Origin: Parietaria judaica
Lineage: Eukaryota > Streptophyta > Magnoliopsida > Rosales > Urticaceae
NCBI GenBank assembly: GCA_954871525.1
Contig: OX940869.1
Span: 19,248,001-19,312,000 of the forward strand
Reading direction: 5' to 3'
DNA: 64,000 nucleotides
Shown here: one piece after another, positions 48,171-63,000 of the stretch
Layout: each line of letters opens with the position of its first letter
Position numbering within the stretch: position 1 is the stretch's first letter
Made by a program: the position numbers and the translations under genes
The notes under the pieces: model-generated
Databases searched by the model: none
Seen by the model: only the letters and a program-made list of their open reading frames with translations
What the model was told of the DNA's origin: nothing

Positions 48171-50324
48171 TACGTGCTCCAAAAAAAACTGAGTCTTTTT
48201 CCCATTTTACGCGAAAGAACCCTAATTAAACGATATTTTAAGCAAAAAATGAACTTCAAAATGCTTAATAATGTGTAATTGTATCACATTTACTTATTTT
48301 AATCCCTAAATAGCGAAGCACTATCTCGTACTTTCAATATCAAGCCGTTAACGAGTTAAAATCATTACCGAAAAGTGTTAAAATTGGTTTTCTGACGAGA
48401 GCAAATACGATGCGTTCTTCATGAACTTTTAGTTGCTAGACCTTCATTAGGGTCGTATTATTATATATTGGGTTAGTTTTAGCATTAAAACTTACTGAGC
48501 TCTCTTAAAACACAGTTTTCAACAATTAATACGTGCTCCAAAAAAAACTGAGTCTTTTTCCCATTTTACGCGAAAGAACCCTAATTAAACGATATTTTAA
48601 GCAAAAAATGAACTTCAAAATGCTTAATAATGTGTAATTGTATCACATTTACTTATTTTAATCCCTAAATAGCGAAGCACTATCTCGTACTTTCAATATC
48701 AAGCCGTTAACGAGTTAAAATCATTACCGAAAAGTGTTAAAATTGGTTTTCTGACGAGAGCAAATACGATGCGTTCTTCATGAACTTTTAGTTGCTAGAC
48801 CTTCATTAGGGTCGTATTATTATATATTGGGTTAGTTTTAGCATTAAAACTTACTGAGCTCTCTTAAAACACAGTTTTCAACAATTAATACGTGCTCCAA
48901 AAAAAACTGAGTCTTTTTCCCATTTTACGCGAAAGAACCCTAATTAAACGATATTTTAAGCAAAAAATGAACTTCAAAATGCTTAATAATGTGTAATTGT
49001 ATCACATTTACTTATTTTAATCCCTAAATAGCGAAGCACTATCTCGTACTTTCAATATCAAGCCGTTAACGAGTTAAAATCATTACCGAAAAGTGTTAAA
49101 ATTGGTTTTCTGACGAGAGCAAATACGATGCGTTCTTCATGAACTTTTAGTTGCTAGACCTTCATTAGGGTCGTATTATTATATATTGGGTTAGTTTTAG
49201 CATTAAAACTTACTGAGCTCTCTTAAAACACAGTTTTCAACAATTAATACGTGCTCCAAAAAAAACTGAGTCTTTTTCCCATTTTACGCGAAAGAACCCT
49301 AATTAAACGATATTTTAAGCAAAAAATGAACTTCAAAATGCTTAATAATGTGTAATTGTATCACATTTACTTATTTTAATCCCTAAATAGCGAAGCACTA
49401 TCTCGTACTTTCAATATCAAGCCGTTAACGAGTTAAAATCATTACCGAAAAGTGTTAAAATTGGTTTTCTGACGAGAGCAAATACGATGCGTTCTTCATG
49501 AACTTTTAGTTGCTAGACCTTCATTAGGGTCGTATTATTATATATTGGGTTAGTTTTAGCATTAAAACTTACTGAGCTCTCTTAAAACACAGTTTTCAAC
49601 AATTAATACGTGCTCCAAAAAAAACTGAGTCTTTTTCCCATTTTACGCGAAAGAACCCTAATTAAACGATATTTTAAGCAAAAAATGAACTTCAAAATGC
49701 TTAATAATGTGTAATTGTATCACATTTACTTATTTTAATCCCTAAATAGCGAAGCACTATCTCGTACTTTCAATATCAAGCCGTTAACGAGTTAAAATCA
49801 TTACCGAAAAGTGTTAAAATTGGTTTTCTGACGAGAGCAAATACGATGCGTTCTTCATGAACTTTTAGTTGCTAGACCTTCATTAGGGTCGTATTATTAT
49901 ATATTGGGTTAGTTTTAGCATTAAAACTTACTGAGCTCTCTTAAAACACAGTTTTCAACAATTAATACGTGCTCCAAAAAAAACTGAGTCTTTTTCCCAT
50001 TTTACGCGAAAGAACCCTAATTAAACGATATTTTAAGCAAAAAATGAACTTCAAAATGCTTAATAATGTGTAATTGTATCACATTTACTTATTTTAATCC
50101 CTAAATAGCGAAGCACTATCTCGTACTTTCAATATCAAGCCGTTAACGAGTTAAAATCATTACCGAAAAGTGTTAAAATTGGTTTTCTGACGAGAGCAAA
50201 TACGATGCGTTCTTCATGAACTTTTAGTTGCTAGACCTTCATTAGGGTCGTATTATTATATATTGGGTTAGTTTTAGCATTAAAACTTACTGAGCTCTCT
50301 TAAAACACAGTTTTCAACAATTAA
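47812..50324 (-). repeat. Run of seven near-identical K monomers
   Basis: Units at 47812, 48171, 48530, 48889, 49248, 49607 and 49966 are all K with AGTTG, and I found no private base in any of them. They are flanked by T units with CCCTAGATAG (47453 and 50325, 2872 bp or eight monomers apart). This is the most uniform stretch in the window and looks like the newest single-unit expansion. Confidence 0.85.
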
Positions 50325-51042
50325 TACGTGCTCCAAAAAATACTGAGTCTTTTTCCCATTTTACGCGAAAGAACCCTAATTAAACGATATTTTAAGCAAA
50401 AAATGAACTTCAAAATGCTTAATAATGTGTAATTGTATCACATTTACTTATTTTAATCCCTAGATAGCGAAGCACTATCTCGTACTTTCAATATCAAGCC
50501 GTTAACGAGTTAAAATCATTACCGAAAAGTGTTAAAATTGGTTTTCTGACGAGAGCAAATACGATGCGTTCTTCATGAACTTTTAGTTGCTAGACCTTCA
50601 TTAGGGTCGTATTATTATATATTGGGTTAGTTTTAGCATTAAAACTTACTGAGCTCTCTTAAAACACAGTTTTCAACAATTAATACGTGCTCCAAAAAAT
50701 ACTGAGTCTTTTTCCCATTTTACGCGAAAGAACCCTAATTAAACGATATTTTAAGCAAAAAATGAACTTCAAAATGCTTAATAATGTGTAATTGTATCAC
50801 ATTTACTTATTTTAATCCCTAAATAGCGAAGCACTATCTCGTACTTTCAATATCAAGCCGTTAACGAGTTAAAATCATTACCGAAAAGTGTTAAAATTGG
50901 TTTTCTGACGAGAGCAAATACGATGCGTTCTTCATGAACTTTTGGTTGCTAGACCTTCATTAGGGTCGTATTATTATATATTGGGTTAGTTTTAGCATTA
51001 AAACTTACTGAGCTCTCTTAAAACACAGTTTTCAACAATTAA

Positions 51043-52482
51043 TACGTGCTCCAAAAAAAACTGAGTCTTTTTTTTCCCATTTTACGCGAAAGAACCCTAA
51101 TTAAACGATATTTTAAACAAAAAATGAACTTCAAAATGCTTCATAATTTGTAATTGTATCACATTTACTTATTTTAATCCCTAAATAGCGAAGCACTGTC
51201 TCGTACTTTCTATATCAAGCCGTTAGCGAGTTAAAATCATTACCGAAAAATGTTAAAATTGGTTTTCTGACGAGAGCAAATACGATGCGTTCTTCATGAA
51301 CTTTGAGTTGCTAGACCTTCATTAGGGTGGTATTATTATATATTGGGTTAGTTTTAGCATTAAAACTTACTGAGCTCTCTTAAAACACAGTTTTCAACAA
51401 TTAATACGTGCTCCAAAAAAACTGAGTCTTTTTCCCATTTTACGCGAAAGAACCCTAATTAAACGATATTTTAATCAAAAAATGAACTTCAAAATGCTTA
51501 ATAATGTGTAATTGTATCACATTTACTTATTTTAATCCCTAAATAGCGAAGCACTATCTCGTACTTTCAATATCAAGCCGTTAACGAGTTAAAATCATTA
51601 CCGAAAAGTGTTAAAATTGGTTTTCTGACGAGAGCAAATACGATGCGTTCTTCATGAACTTTTAGTTGCTAGACCTTCATTAGGGTCGTATTATTATATA
51701 TTGGGTTAGTTTTAGCATTAAAACTTACTGAGCTCTCTTAAAACACAGTTTTCAACAATTAATACGTGCTCCAAAAAAAACTGAGTCTTTTTTTTCCCAT
51801 TTTACGCGAAAGAACCCTAATTAAACGATATTTTAAACAAAAAATGAACTTCAAAATGCTTCATAATTTGTAATTGTATCACATTTACTTATTTTAATCC
51901 CTAAATAGCGAAGCACTGTCTCGTACTTTCTATATCAAGCCGTTAGCGAGTTAAAATCATTACCGAAAAATGTTAAAATTGGTTTTCTGACGAGAGCAAA
52001 TACGATGCGTTCTTCATGAACTTTGAGTTGCTAGACCTTCATTAGGGTGGTATTATTATATATTGGGTTAGTTTTAGCATTAAAACTTACTGAGCTCTCT
52101 TAAAACACAGTTTTCAACAATTAATACGTGCTCCAAAAAAACTGAGTCTTTTTCCCATTTTACGCGAAAGAACCCTAATTAAACGATATTTTAAGCAAAA
52201 AATGAACTTCAAAATGCTTAATAATGTGTAATTGTATCACATTTACTTATTTTAATCCCTAAATAGCGAAGCACTATCTCGTACTTTCAATATCAAGCCG
52301 TTAACGAGTTAAAATCATTACCGAAAAGTGTTAAAATTGGTTTTCTGACGAGAGCAAATACGATGCGTTCTTCATGAACTTTTGGTTGCTAGACCTTCAT
52401 TAGGGTCGTATTATTATATATTGGGTTAGTTTTAGCATTAAAACTTACTGAGCTCTCTTAAAACACAGTTTTCAACAATTAA
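51043..52482 (-). repeat. C-D dimer in tandem (2 x 720 bp)
   Basis: C (51043), D (51405), C (51763) and D (52125) follow one another, giving two 720-bp dimers. The first D has TTTTAATCAAAAAATG (51475) with AGTTG; the second has the normal AAGC with GGTTG. This is the clearest case of C and D moving as a linked pair. Confidence 0.88.
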
Positions 52483-55400
52483 TACGTGCTCCAAAAAATA
52501 CTGAGTCTTTTTCCCATTTTACGCGAAAGAACCCTAATTAAACGATATTTTAAGCAAAAAATGAACTTCAAAATGCTTAATAAAGTGTAATTGTATCACA
52601 TTTACTTATTTTAATCCCTAAATAGCGAAGCACTATCTCGTACTTTCAATATCAAGCCGTTAACGAGTTAAAATCATTACCGAAAAGTGTTAAAATTGGT
52701 TTTCTGACGAGAGCAAATACGATGCGTTCTTCATGAACTTTTAGTTGCTAGACCTTCATTAGGGTCGTATTATTATATATTGGGTTAGTTTTAGCATTGA
52801 AACTTACTGAGCTCTCTTAAAACACAGTTTTCAACAATTAATACGTGCTCCAAAAAATACTGAGTCTTTTTCCCATTTTACGCGAAAGAACCCTAATTAA
52901 ACGATATTTTAAGCAAAAAATGAACTTCAAAATGCTTAATAATGTGTAATTGTATCACATTTACTTATTTTAATCCCTAAATAGCGAAGCACTATCTCGT
53001 ACTTTCAATATCAAGCCGTTAACGAGTTAAAATCATTACCGAAAAGTGTTAAAATTGGTTTTCTGACGAGAGCAAATACGATGCGTTCTTCATGAACTTT
53101 TGGTTGCTAGACCTTCATTAGGGTCGTATTATTATATATTGGGTTAGTTTTAGCATTAAAACTTACTGAGCTCTCTTAAAACACAGTTTTCAACAATTAA
53201 TACGTGCTCCAAAAAAAACTGAGTCTTTTTTTTCCCATTTTACGCGAAAGAACCCTAATTAAACGATATTTTAAGCAAAAAATGAACTTCAAAATGCTTA
53301 ATAATTTGTAATTGTATCACATTTACTTATTTTAATCCCTAAATAGCGAAGCACTGTCTCGTACTTTCTATATCAAGCCGTTAGCGAGTTAAAATCATTA
53401 CCGAAAAATGTTAAAATTGGTTTTCTGACGAGAGCAAATACGATGCTTTCTTCATGAACTTTGAGTTGCTAGACCTTCATTAGGGTCGTATTATTATATA
53501 TTGGGTTAGTTTTAGCATTAAAACTTACTGAGCTCTCTTAAAACACAGTTTTCAACAATTAATACGTGCTCCAAAAAATACTGAGTCTTTTTCCCATTTT
53601 ACGCGAAAGAACCCTAATTAAACGATATTTTAAGCAAAAAATGAACTTCAAAATGCTTAATAATGTGTAATTGTATCACATTTACTTATTTTAATCCCTA
53701 AATAGCGAAGCACTATCTCGTACTTTCAATATCAAGCCGTTAACGAGTTAAAATCATTACCGAAAAGTGTTAAAATTGGTTTTCTGACGAGAGCAAATAC
53801 GATGCGTTCTTCATGAACTTTTAGTTGCTAGACCTTCATTAGGGTCGTATTATTATATATTGGGTTAGTTTTAGCATTAAAACTTACTGAGCTCTCTTAA
53901 AACACAGTTTTCAACAATTAATACGTGCTCCAAAAAAAACTGAGTCTTTTTTTTCCCATTTTACGCGAAAGAACCCTAATTAAACGATATTTTAAACAAA
54001 AAATGAACTTCAAAATGCTTCATAATTTGTAATTGTATCACATTTACTTATTTTAATCCCTAAATAGCGAAGCACTGTCTCGTACTTTCTATATCAAGCC
54101 GTTAGCGAGTTAAAATCATTACCGAAAAATGTTAAAATTGGTTTTCTGACGAGAGCAAATACGATGCGTTCTTCATGAACTTTGAGTTGCTAGACCTTCA
54201 TTAGGGTGGTATTATTATATATTGGGTTAGTTTTAGCATTAGAACTTACTGAGCTCTCTTAAAACACAGTTTTCAACAATTAATACGTGCTCCAAAAAAA
54301 CTGAGTCTTTTTCCCATTTTACGCGAAAGAACCCTAATTAAACGATATTTTAAGCAAAAAATGAACTTCAAAATGCTTAATAATGTGTAATTGTATCACA
54401 TTTACTTATTTTAATCCCTAAATAGCGAAGCACTATCTCGTACTTTCAATATCAAGCCGTTAACGAGTTAAAATCATTACCGAAAAGTGTTAAAATTGGT
54501 TTTCTGACGAGAGCAAATACGATGCGTTCTTCATGAACTTTTGGTTGCTAGACCTTCATTAGGGTCGTATTATTATATATTGGGTTAGTTTTAGCATTAA
54601 AACTTACTAAGCTCTCTTAAAACACAGTTTTCAACAATTAATACGTGCTCCAAAAAATACTGAGTCTTTTTCCCATTTTACGCGAAAGAACCCTAATTAA
54701 ACGATATTTTAAGCAAAAAATGAACTTCAAAATGCTTAATAATGTGTAATTGTATCACATTTACTTATTTTAATCCCTAAATAGCGAAGCACTATCTCGT
54801 ACTTTCAATATCAAGCCGTTAACGAGTTAAAATCATTACCGAAAAGTGTTAAAATTGGTTTTCTGACGAGAGCAAATACGATGCGTTCTTCATGAACTTT
54901 TAGTTGCTAGACCTTCATTAGGGTCGTATTATTATATATTGGGTTAGTTTTAGCATTAAAACTTACTGAGCTCTCTTAAAACACAGTTTTCAACAATTAA
55001 TACGTGCTCCAAAAAAAACTGAGTCTTTTTCCCATTTTACGCGAAAGAACCCTAATTAAACGATATTTTAAGCAAAAAATGAACTTCAAAATGCTTAATA
55101 ATGTGTAATTGTATCACATTTACTTATTTTAATCCCTAAATAGCGAAGCACTATCTCGTACTTTCAATATCAAGCCGTTAACGAGTTAAAATCATTACCG
55201 AAAAGTGTTAAAATTGGTTTTCTGACGAGAGCAAATACGATGCGTTCTTCATGAACTTTTAGTTGCTAGACCTTCATTAGGGTCGTATTATTATATATTG
55301 GGTTAGTTTTAGCATTAAAACTTACTGAGCTCTCTTAAAACACAGTTTTCAACAATTAATACGTGCTCCAAAAAATACTGAGCCTTTTTCCCATTTTACG

Positions 55401-58400
55401 CGAAAGAACCCTAATTAAACGATATTTTAAGCAAAAAATGAACTTCAAAATGCTTAATAATGTGTAATTGTTTCACATTTACTTATTTTAATCCCTAAAT
55501 AGCGAAGCACTATCTCGTACTTTCAATATCAAGCCGTTAACGAGTTAAAATCATTACCGAAAAGTGTTAAAATTGGTTTTCTGACGAGAGCAAATACGAT
55601 GCGTTCTTCATGAACTTTTAGTTGCTAGACCTTCATTAGGGTCGTATTATTATATATTGGGTTAGTTTTAGCATTAAAACTTACTGAGCTCTCTTAAAAC
55701 ACAGTTTTCAACAATTAATACGTGCTCCAAAAAAAACTGAGTCTTTTTCCCATTTTACGCGAAAGAACCCTAATTAAACGATATTTTAAGCAAAAAATGA
55801 ACTTCAAAATGCTTAATAATGTGTAATTGTATCACATTTACTTATTTTAATCCCTAAATAGCGAAGCACTATCTCGTACTTTCAATATCAAGCCGTTAAC
55901 GAGTTAAAATCATTACCGAAAAGTGTTAAAATTGGTTTTCTGACGAGAGCAAATACGATGCGTTCTTCATGAACTTTTAGTTGCTAGACCTTCATTAGGG
56001 TCGTATTATTATATATTGGGTTAGTTTTAGCATTAAAACTTACTGAGCTCTCTTAAAACACAGTTTTCAACAATTAATACGTGCTCCAAAAAATACTGAG
56101 TCTTTTTCCCATTTTATGCGAAAGAACCCTAATTAAACGATATTTTAAGCAAAAAATGAACTTCAAAATGCTTAATAATGTGTAATTGTATCACATTTAC
56201 TTATTTTAATCCCTAAATAGCGAAGCACTATCTCGTACTTTCAATATCAAGCCGTTAACGAGTTAAAATCATTACCGAAAAGTGTTAAAATTGGTTTTCT
56301 GACGAGAGCAAATACGATGCGTTCTTCATGAACTTTTGGTTGCTAGACCTTCATTAGGGTCGTATTATTATATATTGGGTTAGTTTTAGCATTAAAACTT
56401 ACTGAGCTCTCTTAAAACACAGTTTTCAACAATTAATACGTGCTCCAAAAAAAACTGAGTCTTTTTTTTCCCATTTTACGCGAAAGAACCCTAATTAAAC
56501 GATATTTTAAACAAAAAATGAACTTCAAAATGCTTCATAATTTGTAATTGTATCACATTTACTTATTTTAATCCCTAAATAGCGAAGCACTGTCTCGTAC
56601 TTTCTATATCAAGCCGTTAGCGAGTTAAAATCATTACCGAAAAATGTTAAAATTGGTTTTCTGACGAGAGCAAATACGATGCGTTCTTCATGAACTTTGA
56701 GTTGCTAGACCTTCATTAGGGTCGTATTATTATATATTGGGTTAGTTTTAGCATTAAAACTTACTGAGCTCTCTTAAAACACAGTTTTCAACAATTAATA
56801 CGTGCTCCAAAAAAACTGAGTCTTTTTCCCATTTTACGCGAAAGAACCCTAATTAAACGATATTTTAAGCAAAAAATGAACTTCAAAATGCTTAATAATG
56901 TGTAATTGTATCACATTTACTTATTTTAATCCCTAAATAGCGAATCACTATCTCGTACTTTCAATATCAAGCCGTTAACGAGTTAAAATCATTACCGAAA
57001 AGTGTTAAAATTGGTTTTCTGACGAGAGCAAATACGATGCGTTCTTCATGAACTTTTAGTTGCTAGACCTTCATTAGGGTCGTATTATTATATATTGGGT
57101 TAGTTTTAGCATTAAAACTTACTGAGCTCTCTTAAAACACAGTTTTCAACAATTAATACGTGCTCCAAAAAAAACTGAGTCTTTTTTTTCCCATTTTACG
57201 CGAAAGAACCCTAATTAAACGATATTTTAAACAAAAAATGAACTTCAAAATGCTTCATAATTTGTAATTGTATCACATTTACTTATTTTAATCCCTAAAT
57301 AGCGAAGCACTGTCTCGTACTTTCTATATCAAGCCGTTAGCGAGTTAAAATCATTACCGAAAAATGTTAAAATTGGTTTTCTGACGAGAGCAAATACGAT
57401 GCGTTCTTCATGAACTTTGAGTTGCTAGACCTTCATTATGGTCGTATTATTATATATTGGGTTAGTTTTAGCATTAAAACTTACTGAGCTCTCTTAAAAC
57501 ACAGTTTTCAACAATTAATACGTGCTCCAAAAAAAACTGAGTCTTTTTCCCATTTTACGCGAAAGAACCCTAATTAAACGATATTTTAAGCAAAAAATGA
57601 ACTTCAAAATGCTTAATAATGTGTAATTGTATCACATTTACTTATTTTAATCCCTAAATAGCGAAGCACTATCTCGTACTTTCAATATCAAGCCGTTAAC
57701 GAGTTAAAATCATTACCGAAAAGTGTTAAAATTGGTTTTCTGACGAGAGCAAATACGATGCGTTCTTCATGAACTTTTAGTTGCTAGACCTTCATTAGGG
57801 TCGTATTATTATATATTGGGATAGTTTTAGCATTAAAACTTACTGAGCTCTCTTAAAACACAGTTTTCAACAATTAATACGTGCTCCAAAAAATACTGAG
57901 TCTTTTTCCCATTTTACGCGAAAGAACCCTAATTAAACGATATTTTAAGCAAAAAATGAACTTCAAAATGCTTAATAATGTGTAATTGTATCACATTTAC
58001 TTATTTTAATCCCTAAATAGCGAAGCACTATCTCGTACTTTCAATATCAAGCCGTTAACGAGTTAAAATCATTACCGAAAAGTGTTAAAATTGGTTTTCT
58101 GACGAGAGCAAATACGATGCGTTCTTCATGAACTTTTGGTTGCTAGACCTTCATTAGGGTCGTATTATTATATATTGGGTTAGTTTTAGCATTAAAACTT
58201 ACTGAGCTCTCTTAAAACACAGTTTTCAACAATTAATACGTGCTCCAAAAAAAACTGAGTCTTTTTTTTCCCATTTTACGCGAAAGAACCCTAATTAAAC
58301 GATATTTTAAACAAAAAATGAACTTCAAAATGCTTCATAATTTGTAATTGTATCACATTTACTTATTTTAATCCCTAAATAGCGAAGCACTGTCTCGTAC

Positions 58401-58598
58401 TTTCTATATCAAGCCGTTAGCGAGTTAAAATCATTACCGAAAAATGTTAAAATTGGTTTTCTGACGAGAGCAAATTCGATGCGTTCTTCATGAACTTTGA
58501 GTTGCTAGACCTTCATTAGGGTGGTATTATTATATATTGGGTTAGTTTTAGCATTAAAACTTACTGAGCTCTCTTAAAACACAGTTTTCAACAATTAA
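52483..58598 (-). repeat. Mixed zone of K, T, C and D monomers
   Basis: Seventeen units with no stable order: T, T, C, T, C, D, T, K, T, K, T, C, D, C, K, T, C. Private changes are more frequent than in the core, for example TAATAAAGTG and GCATTGAAAC (unit 52483), GATGCTTTC (53201), TTAGAACTT (53922), CTTACTAAGC (54284), GAGCCTTTTT and GTTTCACATT (55360), TTTTATGCG (56078), GAATCACTA (56799), TTATGGTCG (57157) and CAAATTCGATG (58237). It is a transition between the homogenised core and the ordered trimer zone. Confidence 0.83.
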
Positions 58599-60036
58599 TA
58601 CGTGCTCCAAAAAAACTGAGTCTTTTTCCCATTTTACGCGAAAGAACCCTAATTAAACGATATTTTAAGCAAAAAATGAACTTCAAAATGCTTAATAATG
58701 TGTAATTGTATCACATTTACTTATTTTAATCCCTAAATAGCGAAGCACTATCTCGTACTTTCTATATCAAGCCGTTTACGAGTTAAAATCATTACCGAAA
58801 AGGGTTAAAATTGGTTTTCTGACGAGAGCAAATACGATGCGTTCTTCATGAACTTTTAGTTGCTAGACCTTCATTAGGGCGGTATTATTATATATTGGGT
58901 TAGTTTTAGCAGTAAAACTTACTGAGCTCTCTTTAAACACAGTTTTCAACAATTAATACGTGCTCCAAAAAAAACTGAGTCTTTTTCCCATTTTACGCGA
59001 AAGAACCCTAATTAAACGATATTTTAAGCAAAAAATGAACTTCAAAATGCTTAATAATGTGTAATTGTATCACATTTACTTATTTTAATCCCTAAATAGC
59101 GAAGCACTATCTCGTACTTTCTATATCAAGCCGTTAACGAGTTAAAATCATTACCGAAAAGTGTTAAAATTGGTTTTCTGACGAGAGCAAATACGATGCG
59201 TTCTTCATGAACTTTTGGTTGCTAGACCTTCATTAGGGTCGTATTATTATATATTGGGTTAGTTTTAGCAGTAAAACTTACTGAGCTCTCTTTAAACACA
59301 GTTTTCAACAATTAATACGTGCTCCAAAAAAAACTGAGTCTTTTTCCCATTTTACGCGAAAGAACCCTAATTAAACGATATTTTAAGCAAAAAATGAACT
59401 TCAAAATGCTTAATAATGTGTAATTGTATCACATTTACTTATTTTAATCCCTAAATAGCGAAGCACTATCTCGTACTTTCTATATCAAGCCGTTAACGAG
59501 TTAAAATCATTACCGAAAAGTGTTAAAATTGGTTTTCTGACGAGAGCAAATACGATGCGTTCTTCATGAACTTTTGGTTGCTAGACCTTCATTAGGGTCG
59601 TATTATTATATATTGGGTTAGTTTTAGCATTAAAACTTACTGAGCTCTCTTAAAACACAGTTTTCAACAATTAATACGTGCTCCAAAAAAAACTGAGTCT
59701 TTTTTTTCCCATTTTACGCGAAAGAACCCTAATTAAACGATATTTTAAACAAAAAATGAACTTCAAAATGCTTCATAATTTGTAATTGTATCACATTTAC
59801 TTATTTTAATCCCTAAATAGCGAAGCACTGTCTCGTACTTTCTATATCAAGCCGTTAACGAGTTAAAATCATTACCGAAAAATGTTAAAATTGGTTTTCT
59901 GACGAGAGCAAATACGATGCGTTCTTCATGAACTTTGAGTTGCTAGACCTTCATTAGGGTGGTATTATTATATATTGGGTTAGTTTTAGCATTAAAACTT
60001 ACTGAGCTCTCTTAAAATACAGTTTTCAACAATTAA
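58599..60036 (-). repeat. Transition units D2, K2, K2, C
   Basis: D2 (58599) introduces TTTCTATATC, GCCGTTTACGAG, AAAAGGGTT and AGGGCGG. It and the following two K2 units (58957, 59316) also carry CTCTCTTTAAAC or TTTCTATATC, and the first two end in GCAGTAAAAC. The C unit at 59675 is the first with GTTAACGAG and CTTAAAATACAG. TTTCTATATC, the family-1 state of this site, is fixed in all following units I checked. Confidence 0.82.
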
Positions 60037-63000
60037 TACGTGCTCCAAAAAAACTGAGTCTTTTTCCCATTTTACGCGAAAGAACCCTAATTAAACGATA
60101 TTTTAAGCAAAAAATGAACTTCAAAATGCTTAATAATGTGTAACTGTATCACATTTACTTATTTTAATCCCTAAATAGCGAAGCACTATCTCGTACTTTC
60201 TATATCAAGCCGTTTACGAGTTAAAATCATTACCGAAAAGGGTTAAAATTGGTTTTCTGACGAGAGAAAATACGATGCGTTCTTCATGAACTTTTAGTTG
60301 CTAGACCTTCATTAGGGCGGTATTATTATATATTGGGTTAGTTTTAGCATTAAAACTTACTGAGCTCTCTTTAAACACAGTTTTCAACAATTAATACGTG
60401 CTCCAAAAAAAACTGAGTCTTTTTCCCATTTTACGCGAAAGAACCCTAATTAAACGATATTTTAAGCAAAAAATGAACTTCAAAATGCTTAATAATGTGT
60501 AATTGTATCACATTTACTTATTTTAATCCCCAAACAGCGAAGCACTATCTCGTACTTTCTATATCAAGCCGTTAACGAGTTAAAATCATTACCGAAAAGT
60601 GTTAAAATTGGTTTTCTGACGAGAGCAAATACGATGCGTTCTTCATGAACTTTGAGTTGCTAGACCTTCATTAGGGTCGTATTATTATATATTGGGTTAG
60701 TTTTAGCATTAAAACTTACTAAGCTCTCTTAAAACACAGTTTTCAACAATTAATACGTGCTCCAAAAAAAACTGAGTCTTTTTTTTCCCATTTTACGCGA
60801 AAGAACCCTAATTAAACGATATTTTAAACAAAAAATGAACTTCAAAATGCTTCATAATTTGTAATTGTATCACATTTACTTATTTTAATCCCTAAATAGC
60901 GAAGCACTGTCTCGTACTTTCTATATCAAGCCGTTAACGAGTTAAAATCATTACCGAAAAATGTTAAAATTGGTTTTCTGACGAGAGCAAATACGATGCG
61001 TTCTTCATGAACTTTGAGTTGCTAGACCTTCATTAGGGTGGTATTATTATATATTGGGTTAGTTTTAGCATTAAAACTTACTGAGCTCTCTTAAAATACA
61101 GTTTTCAACAATTAATACGTGCTCCAAAAAAACTGAGTCTTTTTCCCTTTCTACGCGAAAGAACCCTAATTAAACGATATTTTAAACAACAAAAGAACTT
61201 GAAAATGCTTCATAATGTGTAATTGTATCACATTTACTTATTTTAATCCCTAAATAGCGAAGCACTGTCTCGTACTTTCTATATCAAGCCGTTAACGAGT
61301 TAAAATCATTACCGAAAAATGTTAAAATTGGTTTTCTGACGAGAGCAAATACGATGCGTTCTTCATGAACTTTGAGTTGCTAGACCTTCATTAGGGTGGT
61401 ATTATTATATATTGGGTTAGTTTTAGCATTAAAACTTACTGAGCTCTCTTAAAATACAGTTTTCAACAATTAATACGTGCTCCAAAAAAACTGAGTCTTT
61501 TTCCCATTTTACGCGAAAGAACCCTAATTAAACGATATTTTAAGCAAAAAATGAACTTCAAAATGCTTAATAATGTGTAATTGTATCACATTTACTTATT
61601 TTAATCCCTAAATAGCGAAGCACTATCTCGTACTTTCTATATCAAGCCGTTTACGAGTTAAAATCATTACCGAAAAGGGTTAAAATTGGTTTTCTGACGA
61701 GAGAAAATACGATGCGTTCTTCATGAACTTTTAGTTGCTAGACCTTCATTAGGGCGGTATTATTATATATTGGGTTAGTTTTAGCATTAAAACTTACTGA
61801 GCTCTCTTTAAACACAGTTTTCAACAATTAATACGTGCTCCAAAAAAAACTGAGTCTTTTTCCCATTTTACGCGAAAGAACCCTAATTAAACGATATTTT
61901 AAGCAAAAAATGAACTTCAAAATGCTTAATAATGTGTAATTGTATCACATTTACTTATTTTAATCCCTAAACAGCGAAGCACTATCTCGTACTTTCTATA
62001 TCAAGCCGTTAACGAGTTAAAATCATTACCGAAAAGTGTTAAAATTGGTTTTCTGACGAGAGCAAATACGATGCGTTCTTCATGAACTTTGAGTTGCTAG
62101 ACCTTCATTAGGGTCGTATTATTATATATTGGGTTAGTTTTAGCATTAAAACTTACTAAGCTCTCTTAAAACACAGTTTTCAACAATTAATACGTGCTCC
62201 AAAAAAAACTGAGTCTTTTTTTTCCCATTTTACGCGAAAGAACCCTAATTAAACGATATTTTAAACAAAAAATGAACTTCAAAATGCTTCATAATTTGTA
62301 ATTGTATCACATTTACTTATTTTAATCCCTAAATAGCGAAGCACTGTCTCGTACTTTCTATATCAAGCCGTTAACGAGTTAAAATCATTACCGAAAAATG
62401 TTAAAATTGGTTTTCTGACGAGAGCAAATACGATGCGTTCTTCATGAACTTTGAGTTGCTAGACCTTCATTAGGGTGGTATTATTATATATTGGGTTAGT
62501 TTTAGCATTAAAACTTACTGAGCTCTCTTAAAATACAGTTTTCAACAATTAATACGTGCTCCAAAAAAACTGAGTCTTTTTCCCATTTTACGCGAAAGAA
62601 CCCTAATTAAACGATATTTTAAACAAAAAATGAACTTTAAAATGCTTCATAATTTGTAATTGTATCACATTTACTTATTTTAATCCCTAAATAGCGAAGC
62701 ACTATCTCGTACTTTCTATATCAAGCCGTTTACGAGTTAAAATCATTACCGAAAAGGGTTAAAATTGGTTTTCTGACGAGAGAAAATACGATGCGTTCTT
62801 CATGAACTTTTAGTTGCTAGACCTTCATTAGGGCGGTATTATTATATATTGGGTTAGTTTTAGCATTAAAACTTACTGAGCTCTCTTTAAACACAGTTTT
62901 CAACAATTAATACGTGCTCCAAAAAAAACTGAGTCTTTTTCCCATTTTACGCGAAAGAACCCTAATTAAACGATATTTTAAGCAAAAAATGAACTTCAAA

